From Bacteroidetes/Chlorobi group bacterium MS-B_bin-24 (GTDB taxonomy: Bacteria > Bacteroidota > Ignavibacteria > Kapaibacteriales > UBA2268), in the NCBI GenBank assembly GCA_003731685.1, contig RCNO01000002.1, positions 15,510 to 54,366 on the forward strand: 38,857 bases of DNA, in the 5' to 3' direction. Made by a program: the position numbers and the translations under genes. Numbering within the stretch: the first letter of the stretch is position 1; every line of letters starts with the position of its first letter. The notes below the pieces were generated by a model. The model made no database searches. It was not told the origin of the DNA and worked only from the letters and a program-made list of their open reading frames with translations. Below, piece by piece: positions 8,380 through 16,480 of this stretch.

Positions 8380-9538
8380 TTTGTGTTTCCAAACCCCTCA
8401 ATGTCCAACTTGAATTTTGTTTTCCCAAAAAAGAGCGAAATATCCCAGCAATCGTTCCAGCAACAGAAAGAAGAATAAACAAAGGCACTCGGAAAAATTT
8501 ACTCGTCCTCCTCCCTTTCAATTCATTTACAAAACCAATCATCGCAGCTAACAAAAACAATCCCAAAAGCCCTGCAATTACTATCTTAATTTCAATGCTT
8601 GCAAAAATTAATAACAAAATTACAACAAGAATAGCAAAAACAGGACTAAACCATCGAAGAATCTTATGGGAAAACAGAAAGAAAGCAAACAAAGGTCTGG
8701 TAAATATTCGAAGGGAAGAAAAAATTGCCGACAACCCACCAGCCGAAAACCTCTTTTTTCGATGATATTCGTTTAAAATCGTGTTTCTGGGTCTTAAATC
8801 ATATGCTATGGCATTTTCGGCAAAAAACATCCTCTTTCCACGAATAAATATTGTCAGAACGTTAAAAAAATCGTCGCAAACTTTGGTATTTGGTATTTGA
8901 TTAATCAAACCGGCTCTTACAGCATAGCAAGGTCCATTGTTGTTAAATGTTCCGAAGATTCTGCTTTCCAACTTACGAATGATGTTGAAAAAACTTTGAG
9001 TATGGCGTTCTTCTGGATTAACATCACCCTGTTGTCCTTTAATAACAACCAGGTTCGAAGCGACACCACCCACTTCCCCATCATTGAAATGTGCCACCAT
9101 CTCTTTAATTGTTTGCTTTTCGGGGCGAACGTCAGCATCAATGAATAATATAATCTCGCTTTTAACAAGTGGAAGAAGATGATTAATGACCAAGTTTTTC
9201 CCAACTCGAGGTAAAATCAAAAAATCGACATTTTCGTATTTGCCTTTCAAATCTTCGAGATACTTGTTTGTGTTATCATTTGAACCATCGGAACCAAAAA
9301 TTATTCTAATTTTTTCTTTGGGATAATCGGAATTTAAAATTGATTCTACCAAAGGATAAATATTCTCCTCTTCGTTGTGCACAGGAACAAGTATCGTTAC
9401 ATCGGGTTGATAAGAATAAGATTTATTAACCTCGTTTTTGAAAAATGTGGAAAGCAAAAGCAATATAATCGGATAAATCAAAAAGGGATACACAGAAAGA
9501 GCAAAAAGTACTAAAACAAAAATTTTATAAGTTTCCAT
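8363..9538 (-). CDS. Membrane-bound family 2 glycosyltransferase
   Basis: 391 aa. One N-terminal membrane helix (about 5-28) is followed by a GT-A catalytic domain (about 45-280) and then two or three membrane helices at the C-terminus (about 285-360). GT2 motifs are visible: TILVPVHNEEENI, FGSDGSNDNT (nucleotide-binding Asp), FIDADVRPE (DxD metal site), VCDDFF (DD, acceptor/base region) and a KKRFSAGG element at the place of the usual Q/RxxRW. This architecture is that of processive or poly-isoprenoid-linked glycosyltransferases (IcaA/HasA-like in layout). Product unknown. It lies 6 bp after the Wzi-like gene and overlaps the sugar transferase start, within the polysaccharide operon. Confidence 0.92.
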   Translation of the reverse strand: METYKIFVLVLFALSVYPFLIYPIILLLLSTFFKNEVNKSYSYQPDVTILVPVHNEEENIYPLVESILNSDYPKEKIRIIFGSDGSNDNTNKYLEDLKGKYENVDFLILPRVGKNLVINHLLPLVKSEIILFIDADVRPEKQTIKEMVAHFNDGEVGGVASNLVVIKGQQGDVNPEERHTQSFFNIIRKLESRIFGTFNNNGPCYAVRAGLINQIPNTKVCDDFFNVLTIFIRGKRMFFAENAIAYDLRPRNTILNEYHRKKRFSAGGLSAIFSSLRIFTRPLFAFFLFSHKILRWFSPVFAILVVILLLIFASIEIKIVIAGLLGLFLLAAMIGFVNELKGRRTSKFFRVPLFILLSVAGTIAGIFRSFLGKQNSSWTLRGLETQNEAMD

Positions 9539-9544
9539 AAGGTT

Positions 9545-11191
9545 TTAGAAATCTTCAAATCTAAACACAAAACGAAAAACAAAATAGCCTTTTTGCCTTT
9601 GATATTTTCGATAATCGCACGAAAGTTGGAAATTGAAATTCCTTATAATTTCGAAGCCCCAAGAAAACTGTACTCGAAAAAGGTCGTTGCGAATTCCATC
9701 CAAAAAACTAACATAGTAACTATCGCTGGGGGTATGAACATATCTAAAATCTCCACCAACATTTCTAATAATTCGACCAGTGCTGTCAGTCTCGTTTTCA
9801 CCGTGTCGCTGGTAAGAAATACGCAAAATCGCAGGATAGCGACCAAACGCAAAATTCCTTACCAAAAACGCCACCTCGTCCGAATTTGGATAAAGATAAG
9901 TACCAAATAGTCTTCCGTCGTTTGTTCGATTATTGAAGCGATTGAAATGAGTGAACATATAAGGTTCGACTCGGGTATATTCCAAACCAAAATCAGTAGA
10001 AAATTCCGAAGAGTAAAGTATTCCGATATTCCAAGCAGTTTTGTTCGACCAGTAGTTTTTTCCAATCATCGAAAACATCAAGTCTTCGAGCATCCAAGTT
10101 CCAACAGCTTGAAAATTAGGCAAAAAGTTCCACTCGAAAGCAAAGCCCAACGATGCCTTGTCGCGGTCGCGCAACGAATGTTCAACCGATTTCAAAAATG
10201 TAAAAGGATTAAGATAGGCAATTTCTATTCCCCGACCCGAATAAACAATGCTCTGAAAATATGTCAAATTCCAAGTTCTGAATTGCAAAGTCGCAGAATG
10301 CAACACCATAAACTTTTGTGGAATATTTGCATCTGCTCCAAATTGAATTGAATCTTTCGGCTCGGCGACAAGTCCAAAATGCGAAAATGTATATTTAAAA
10401 TTTTTAAAACTTACACCAGCATAAAACTCATCCAACGGAGGGGCATTATCGGAAATTACAAGATTTTGGTAAACACCACTACCAAGAAAACGAGTCTCCC
10501 GCGACAATCCAGCGAAAAACCAATCCTTTTGGTATCGAATGTGAGATTCAACAAGGTCGAAGTCGCTATTCAACAGAGTAAACTTTATACTGTTTGCCAA
10601 AGTCTTATCTTCGTGGATTCCAAGTTCCCTTGAACCCGAGAAGATTGTGCCATTGGTTGCTTGGATATAGTAACCAAATATCGTATCGATTGTTCCGTAA
10701 ACGCGAAAACCCAAATTTCCGTATAAAGCATTTTCCGAAGTTCCATTATTGAGTTTATAAACTGTTCTTAAAGAACCAAGCGGTTTAACTGCAACAGAGT
10801 TCTTTTCATCAAGAAAATGATAAATATATTTATCCTTATTGGAAAAAAGATTAAGTGAAATAACTTGAACCGAATCCGATTTGCTTGGGATGAAAACAGC
10901 ATTTTCCTTTGGTTTCAACTCCAACTCAACAAGGAAATCTTCGAGCATTTTTTTGTCATTGCCATTTAATTCATTTGGATTTTCATAAACATTCAAAAGA
11001 ACTTGTTGAATCTCCTTTTTTGTGAAAGGTAAACGAAAAAAACTCTTTCCCGGTATCAAACCTTTGATATGAAGATGTTTTAAAAAAGGATAGACTGGAT
11101 GAGTCAATGGAACATTTTCCACCTGTCCAAACAAAGTTTGAGAAAACATCAGAGCCAAAATCACAACTAAGCTTAAAAGATATTTCGCCAT
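9545..11191 (-). CDS. Wzi-like capsule assembly outer-membrane barrel
   Basis: 548 aa with a signal peptide (about 1-22, ending TLFGQ). The opening VPLTHPVYPFLKHLHIKGLI is the typical start of the capsule assembly Wzi family (a 'bottom/top region' before the barrel). The rest is a long series of beta strands (GNLGFRVYGTIDTIFGYYIQ, RNLVISDN-like loops, FQLSCDYRKYQRQKG) ending ...FRFVFRFEDF, an aromatic-ended barrel strand. Wzi proteins hold capsule at the cell surface. The ATG overlaps the stop of the SLBB gene in a TAATG arrangement. Family assignment is moderately sure; a different large barrel of polysaccharide loci is the alternative. Confidence 0.8.
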   Translation of the reverse strand: MAKYLLSLVVILALMFSQTLFGQVENVPLTHPVYPFLKHLHIKGLIPGKSFFRLPFTKKEIQQVLLNVYENPNELNGNDKKMLEDFLVELELKPKENAVFIPSKSDSVQVISLNLFSNKDKYIYHFLDEKNSVAVKPLGSLRTVYKLNNGTSENALYGNLGFRVYGTIDTIFGYYIQATNGTIFSGSRELGIHEDKTLANSIKFTLLNSDFDLVESHIRYQKDWFFAGLSRETRFLGSGVYQNLVISDNAPPLDEFYAGVSFKNFKYTFSHFGLVAEPKDSIQFGADANIPQKFMVLHSATLQFRTWNLTYFQSIVYSGRGIEIAYLNPFTFLKSVEHSLRDRDKASLGFAFEWNFLPNFQAVGTWMLEDLMFSMIGKNYWSNKTAWNIGILYSSEFSTDFGLEYTRVEPYMFTHFNRFNNRTNDGRLFGTYLYPNSDEVAFLVRNFAFGRYPAILRISYQRHGENETDSTGRIIRNVGGDFRYVHTPSDSYYVSFLDGIRNDLFRVQFSWGFEIIRNFNFQLSCDYRKYQRQKGYFVFRFVFRFEDF

Positions 11192-12912
11192 TAATTTCTT
11201 CGCGTTAAATTGATAATCAAATAGGTTAAGCTGATTAAAGTTGCAATCCCAGTTGCAATTAAGCTGTAATACTGAATTTCTGTGCCCGGTGGATTATCGG
11301 GAGCGGATGGCACAAAGATTTCGTCGCCATCGAGTACAGCGAACGACTTGGGGTCGAGCCAAGCCTTTTGAATCCCCCGAATAATTCGAACACGACTTTT
11401 CTTTGCAGTGCTCAAATATCCGCCAGCTTTTTCGATGTACCATTCGTAGTTTTTGCCTTCAACATATTCAACAAATCCGGGATTTTTCACCTGTCCCCAA
11501 ACAAACACTCTCTTCTTTGCAGATGGAATAATTACCATATCGCCATCGGAAAGCAAAATATTTTGCTGGGGATTATTCTGCTTCAACAATGCTTCGAAAT
11601 CACAGGAAACAAGATGGGATTTGGTCAATAAGTTCATTTTGGTTCGGGTTGTGTCCTCCATAGTCAAATTGCTCTGTTTCAGGAAGGCGTAAAAGTCGAG
11701 CATAAGGTCGTCCGAAAATTTTTTGGGAGGATAACTCCGCACGACATAGGATTGCGAAAGCAAAGGTTCCCCAACAATTCCACCGGCAAAATTAATCAAG
11801 TCCAAAATTCGTGTCTTCCCAAGTTCGATTTGATAAATACCGGGATTCCTCACGGTTCCGAAGATTCCTGCTACGCCCACAGTAGCTTTTGTAATCGGCG
11901 CCTTTTCGGGAACAATTATACTCGCATAAGGTTGCAATTCAAAATCATTTACAGGATATAAGTTTGAATCAATCGAAACTTTAACTTGTTCGGTTCCGTT
12001 CACAACAACAACATTGGACAGGTCTGCATTTTCATTAAAACCTTTGGCAAATTTTATAAAATCAGAAACTTTATCTCCTTTTTTGAAAAAATATTTTCCG
12101 GGCTGAACCAAAGCACCCGAAACGCTAACGAATTCAAATTCCTCGCGAGGGAAGGGCACATAAATTTCATCACCTTCGCGAATATATGGGTCAAAAATAA
12201 AAGTATTCCGAGATTTGCTCAACTCAAGGTCGGCTTTCCTCAGACCATAAATTTGATTGAAAACCGAAATGTTCCTTGTCGAATAAAACGATTCGCTTGG
12301 TATTCCGCGCGCCACAAGTTCTTCCTCCCTTCGGCGGTTTATTTTGCTTAGTAAAATTTCGTTTTCGAAAGCATTCATTGTAATTTCTTGGTTCGAGAAT
12401 TCCAAATTGGCTATGGCAACTGCATCGGAAACACGAAAACTCGCTGGCAACGAATAGATACCCGGCTTTCGCACATTCCCAAAAGCTTTAATTAACACAA
12501 TCCGAGGTTGAAATAAAGAAATCGAAACTTCAGCCGAAGGGTTTACTTTTTTAACTTGTTCGATAATTGCCTTCTTTGCCTCCAACAGTGTTTTCCCCTG
12601 AACATCGACGAAGCCATATCTCGACAAGGCTAATTTGCCATCGGCTGTAACTTTCGCATATTCCGTTGTAATTGTTGCTGGTGTTACCAAAATCGAGAAT
12701 ATATCGTTTGGACCAACATAATAGAAAGAGTCGGCAACAAAGGAACTCGTTGGAAATTTTTCGGTTTGCGAAAAAATTTGCTGTTGGAATGGGCTCTTTA
12801 ATTGTTCTTCCGAATAAATATCTTTCTGTAAAGTTGGTAATCCCGTGATTTGGGGAAACAGAAAAGACAAGTTTAAAACAAACAAAAAGAAAACTGCAAA
12901 AAAACCACGCAT
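11191..12912 (-). CDS. SLBB-domain polysaccharide export protein (Wza-like)
   Basis: 573 aa from the ATG at 12912; a longer frame would start at a poor TTG 39 bp upstream. It has a signal peptide (about 1-20), a polysaccharide export domain (about 62-135: YYVGPNDIFSILV ... GKLALSRYGFVDVQGKTL), and four SLBB-type beta-grasp units recognisable by the 'G-x-V-x-x-PG' turn: GNVRKPGIY, GALVQPGKY, GTVRNPGIY and GQVKNPGFV. A strong hydrophobic helix (about 550-570) is followed by LTRRN at the extreme C-terminus. Wza-type proteins form the periplasm-to-surface polysaccharide conduit. This one has more SLBB units than E. coli Wza, and its C-terminal helix may serve as the outer-membrane helix. First gene of the polysaccharide operon; a good promoter lies just upstream. 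Confidence 0.9.
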   Translation of the reverse strand: MRGFFAVFFLFVLNLSFLFPQITGLPTLQKDIYSEEQLKSPFQQQIFSQTEKFPTSSFVADSFYYVGPNDIFSILVTPATITTEYAKVTADGKLALSRYGFVDVQGKTLLEAKKAIIEQVKKVNPSAEVSISLFQPRIVLIKAFGNVRKPGIYSLPASFRVSDAVAIANLEFSNQEITMNAFENEILLSKINRRREEELVARGIPSESFYSTRNISVFNQIYGLRKADLELSKSRNTFIFDPYIREGDEIYVPFPREEFEFVSVSGALVQPGKYFFKKGDKVSDFIKFAKGFNENADLSNVVVVNGTEQVKVSIDSNLYPVNDFELQPYASIIVPEKAPITKATVGVAGIFGTVRNPGIYQIELGKTRILDLINFAGGIVGEPLLSQSYVVRSYPPKKFSDDLMLDFYAFLKQSNLTMEDTTRTKMNLLTKSHLVSCDFEALLKQNNPQQNILLSDGDMVIIPSAKKRVFVWGQVKNPGFVEYVEGKNYEWYIEKAGGYLSTAKKSRVRIIRGIQKAWLDPKSFAVLDGDEIFVPSAPDNPPGTEIQYYSLIATGIATLISLTYLIINLTRRN

Positions 12913-12932
12913 TTTTACACCAATTAAGAAAA

Positions 12933-12965
12933 CAAAATTAAAAAATACCAATGAAGTAATTCAAA
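12933..12965 (-). promoter_or_regulatory. Bacteroidota-type promoter of the polysaccharide operon
   Basis: On the minus strand TTTG (12962-12965) and TAATTTTG (12933-12940) are separated by 21 nt, matching the -33 TTTG / -7 TAnnTTTG consensus known from Bacteroidota. The predicted start site lies about 14 nt before the SLBB ATG at 12912, giving a short leader without an evident Shine-Dalgarno. Confidence 0.5.
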
Positions 12966-13055
12966 TACCCAAAGGATTGTTTAATAACTTATGTTCGAAA
13001 AGGCATTAAGATTTGGTTTTAAAATTTTTCACAAACGGCAACCCGTTTTTCTTAA

Positions 13056-13094
13056 ATCAAAAAAATATGGAGCCCAATCGCCGATTGGACTCCA
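13056..13094 (-). terminator. Rho-independent terminator of the sigma factor operon
   Basis: Arms 13068-13080 and 13082-13094 are complementary over 13 positions with one G-T pair (stem GGAGYCCAATCG). On the minus strand the stem is followed by TATTTTTTT (13059-13067 complement). It lies about 50 bp after the stop of the T9SS multidomain gene and isolates that operon from the polysaccharide operon promoter. Confidence 0.85.
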
Positions 13095-13145
13095 TCGAGG
13101 GAAAAGTTATATTTCAAATGCTTTTCTAATATGATTTAAACAAGA

Positions 13146-15677
13146 TTATCGAACAATCGAAATCTTGAAATTGTCAATTCCTTTGTTCGTTGCTACCCTG
13201 ACAAAGTAGACGCCGTTCGAAAGAGCATCAAGGCGAATTTGCACTGGCTTACCCGGCGATTTACTCTCGGAAACAAGGTTCCCATACAAATCATAAATCC
13301 TAACATTATCAATCACGGTTTCGGGTGCGGAATTTATAGTCAAATTATTCTCGGACTGCAAAATTGAAATTCCAAGATTATTGTTCGATTCTACAAGCGA
13401 AACTTCTTTCGACAGTAGAATTTCATTATAAAACTGATAGTTAGACTCATAATCGGCAGTTACAAAAATTTCGGCATCTTCGTAGCCAACTTTCGAAACA
13501 ACAATCCGAAGGTCTCCGGGAACAAGTTCTTCGAGGGCAAAATCTCCATATTTGTCGGTAACATAATAATCCAAAACATTTCCATCTTTATCAAGGGCGC
13601 AAACCAAAGCTTCGGAAATGGGGTTGTAACATTGTGGTTCACTGAGTAATTTTATTATTCCAGTATTTTCTTCAACCCGACCCGAGTAACTCACAAGCCC
13701 TTTCAAAGAAAGCCTGTCTTTATGTTTAATTTCGTAAACTACTTGAATCATAAACTCGCCAACTTCAATTTGAGTGGCTTCGCGCCATTTGAGAGTTGCA
13801 AAATCATTTGCCTTGTAGTATCCGGGAACATATCTTTTATCTTTTGGAACCGAAAGAAGGACATATTTTCCCAATGGCAGATTTTGGAAAAGGAAATGCC
13901 CATCCTTGTCTGTTTCGACTACCCTAACAGTTGCATTTGGCTTATTAAAATTATCTCCGGAAGGCTGAATCAGTATTGCAAAAACTCGGGATTCGATTGG
14001 ATTTCGGTCTTTGTCGACTACAACTCCAGCAAATCCATTTTGGTATTTCTGACGTTCTTTCAGATAAAAGTTGACATCATCTAAATCTTGGTTAAGTACA
14101 AGAATATCAGCATTATAAGGTGAAGTAGCAAGATAATAGTATTGGTCCAAATAACTTGACTTATCCAAAGGAATAGCGTGGGCGATATAAGATAAATTGT
14201 TTGGCAGGCTGATTTCATATTTCCCTCCGGAATCGGTCTTCGTCACAAATTGTGGAATATTGCCAATGTTCTCCCGTTTGTCAAGAGCAAAAATAACTTC
14301 AACAGGCAAAAATTCTACAATCGCTGGCACTGGTTTGTTATCGCCCGAAGAAACCACAACTCCCGAAACACTATAAAGAACTGGCACGGGCTTCCTCGTC
14401 AACAAGACTTTTATGGTTTGTTCGGGGGGTTGCTCACAACTCAATGGAACTTTTGTTGCACCATTCAGACTGCTTGCCTTAAAGTAAAATTGATGTTCAA
14501 AAAGTTCTCCAGAAAATTCAAAAACATAAATTCCCGAAGGAAGGTAAAACTCAAAATGTCCCTGCTGAATTGCAGTTCTGAAAGCTGCGTTGCCCGTATT
14601 CATCTTCTCGTCAAGTTTCCAAGCAATCGCTACTCCATTGGGCACGGGAGGTCCGTCGTCGAAATTTGCTTCACCAATCAAATGGACACAATTCTTATTT
14701 GCATTATTATTTTGCACATTAACAATAACCTTTTGGATATCGTAAACATTTGTATCGCAAAGCAGGTAAGCCATAATCGAAAATTCAAAAGTTCCGGGAT
14801 TGGTTGGTACCCAGTTAATAATTCCCATCCCTTCATCAATGTAAAGATTATCAATGTTCGTGTTTAAGATTTTGTATTTAACAATACAATAAACATTAGT
14901 TTCGGTAACAACCTTATAATTATAGGGCACACCAACAACTGCTTTTGTAGGCGGAGTACTGACTATCTTCACGAAAGCCTTATTGTTATTGGGAATACTG
15001 TCGAGCACCTGCAATTGATATCGCTGATACGCAGGTTCAATATTAGCGGCGCAAGCAACACCAACTTTGATTTCAACTTCATATTTCCCTGCCTTTTCGG
15101 GAATCCATTCGATAAAACCAGTCGAAGAAATTTTCATCCCTTCTGGAACTTCCCCAACAAGTTCAAATGTTAAGGGACATCTAATATTCGAAGAAGTTAG
15201 CACCTGATAAACATATTTCTTCCCAACATAGGCAAGCAATGGAGGATTCGAAATGATTTTCACGAAAAATTTCTGTTCATAATACAATTGCAAAGCGACT
15301 TTGTTGCTTGGCAAGCTTTGGGCATCGCCTTTAAATGCTGTTACATAAAATTCATACGTTCCTTTTGGCAAATTGTTGACAGTAAAGTCATACTTATAAA
15401 CATTCGGCTTAGAGGGAATAGAATCTACAAGTGTTGTGGTTACTTTGTTTTTGTCGAAAGTATTTTGATAAATCTTAAAACCATCGGGGAAAACATAATT
15501 CATATCATTTCCCTTGTCGATAAACCAGTAAAGGTCAACTTTGTAAGTACCATCAAGGTTTTGCTCGGAGGACGCAGTTAATTGGCGAGGTGGATTTGGA
15601 ACAACATTTTGGGCAAGAAGGGGAATTACACTGAAAAGAACTACAATTATTCCCAAAAACAAGTGCTGCTTTTTCAT
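13146..15677 (-). CDS. Multidomain T9SS surface protein (Fn3/Ig/carboxypeptidase-regulatory-like repeats)
   Basis: 843 aa. Signal peptide 1-22 (...LLAQ). An Fn3-like domain (about 28-125: PRQLTAS...YKVDLYWF...GFKIYQNT) is followed by two putative-Ig units that begin with the same phrase, FVKIISNPPLLAYVGK and FVKIVSTPPTKAVVGV, each closing on a W-x-P turn (about 133-225, 235-325). Several carboxypeptidase-regulatory/SpaA-like beta-sandwiches come next (YSVSGVVVSSGDNKPVPA, GFAGVVVDKDRNPIES, ALVCALDKDGNVLDYY...DLRIVVSKVGY). The end has the T9SS type A signature: VRIYDLYGNLV, LSNGVYFVRV, FKISIVR. Probably an adhesin or other cell-surface structural protein. It is the last gene of the operon with an ECF sigma factor and is followed by a terminator. 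Confidence 0.85.
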   Translation of the reverse strand: MKKQHLFLGIIVVLFSVIPLLAQNVVPNPPRQLTASSEQNLDGTYKVDLYWFIDKGNDMNYVFPDGFKIYQNTFDKNKVTTTLVDSIPSKPNVYKYDFTVNNLPKGTYEFYVTAFKGDAQSLPSNKVALQLYYEQKFFVKIISNPPLLAYVGKKYVYQVLTSSNIRCPLTFELVGEVPEGMKISSTGFIEWIPEKAGKYEVEIKVGVACAANIEPAYQRYQLQVLDSIPNNNKAFVKIVSTPPTKAVVGVPYNYKVVTETNVYCIVKYKILNTNIDNLYIDEGMGIINWVPTNPGTFEFSIMAYLLCDTNVYDIQKVIVNVQNNNANKNCVHLIGEANFDDGPPVPNGVAIAWKLDEKMNTGNAAFRTAIQQGHFEFYLPSGIYVFEFSGELFEHQFYFKASSLNGATKVPLSCEQPPEQTIKVLLTRKPVPVLYSVSGVVVSSGDNKPVPAIVEFLPVEVIFALDKRENIGNIPQFVTKTDSGGKYEISLPNNLSYIAHAIPLDKSSYLDQYYYLATSPYNADILVLNQDLDDVNFYLKERQKYQNGFAGVVVDKDRNPIESRVFAILIQPSGDNFNKPNATVRVVETDKDGHFLFQNLPLGKYVLLSVPKDKRYVPGYYKANDFATLKWREATQIEVGEFMIQVVYEIKHKDRLSLKGLVSYSGRVEENTGIIKLLSEPQCYNPISEALVCALDKDGNVLDYYVTDKYGDFALEELVPGDLRIVVSKVGYEDAEIFVTADYESNYQFYNEILLSKEVSLVESNNNLGISILQSENNLTINSAPETVIDNVRIYDLYGNLVSESKSPGKPVQIRLDALSNGVYFVRVATNKGIDNFKISIVR

Positions 15678-15705
15678 AAGTCCACCACATATAAATGAAA
15701 AAATA

Positions 15706-16470
15706 TTAGTATTTCATTCTAAATTTAAAATTCAGAATTAAAGAATCGGGTATTGCTGTTGTTTCCTCAATTTTCAATTTAATCTCCTTTTTCTCCCAAT
15801 ACTCAACTTCCTTAACAATGGGCTTGTCGTCGACCCAAACGGTATCCAAACGGGTTTTCTTTACAGAATCAATCACAGTGGTATCTCGGAATATTGTCTC
15901 GAAGCGGGAGTCGAAAATTTTCCCATAACCTGTTAACCAGATTTCACGATATGGTTTGTTCAAGGAACAATTAATTTCCAGACTATTTGGGAAACTGCAA
16001 GGGTCAACAAGTGTATCTTGTGAATCTTTTGGACCTCGCCGAAGCATTAATTTCACCCAACTCCTTGGATATTCATTCAACCTCAAAGATAATGGAATAC
16101 CCAACACAGGAAAGGAATCCAAATTAAAATTATATTCTCTAATACTTATTCGTCGGAATTTTTCATCGGAATGTTTACGATTTCTGTAAAGCATTACTCG
16201 GAACCAAATACGAGGAGGTTGCGTTAAAGTGTCGACATAAATTTGTGTCTTTCCAGTTAAGAAAAATTTTTCTTGGTTATTATAGTCAAAACTACTTTCT
16301 TCAACACCATTTTCGGAAAAGGAAAAGTATGATATTTCAGGGCGGATGAAAGCCTTTTCCCTATCTTTTGGTGTAATCTTAACGGGACCATCTAACTCCG
16401 TTGGCGGGGAGCAAGACCCAAAAATCAACGGTAAAGCAACCAACAAAGCAATGAGAATAAATTTCCTCAT
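15706..16470 (-). CDS. Lipoprotein of the sigma factor operon, function unknown
   Basis: 254 aa from the ATG at 16470. A longer frame reaching 16503 would overlap the upstream gene and bury the signal peptide. A type II signal peptide with lipobox LIFGSC places the lipidated Cys at about residue 19. The mature part is beta-rich and hydrophilic, with many Arg, Asp and Thr residues, and contains repeated RDTTV/LDTVWV-type strands near 190-220. No family recognised. It begins 10 bp after the anti-sigma/barrel gene and ends 28 bp before the multidomain T9SS gene, so all are likely on one transcript. It could be a periplasm-facing or surface lipoprotein that works with either neighbour. Confidence 0.8.
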   Translation of the reverse strand: MRKFILIALLVALPLIFGSCSPPTELDGPVKITPKDREKAFIRPEISYFSFSENGVEESSFDYNNQEKFFLTGKTQIYVDTLTQPPRIWFRVMLYRNRKHSDEKFRRISIREYNFNLDSFPVLGIPLSLRLNEYPRSWVKLMLRRGPKDSQDTLVDPCSFPNSLEINCSLNKPYREIWLTGYGKIFDSRFETIFRDTTVIDSVKKTRLDTVWVDDKPIVKEVEYWEKKEIKLKIEETTAIPDSLILNFKFRMKY

Positions 16471-16480
16471 TTTTATAACT

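Noticed and set aside
13033-13052. Hairpin AAACGG/CCGTTT followed by T-rich sequence
   Set aside because: It could terminate on the plus strand, but no plus-strand gene precedes it. The stem is short, and the stronger terminator at 13056-13094 explains the gene end.
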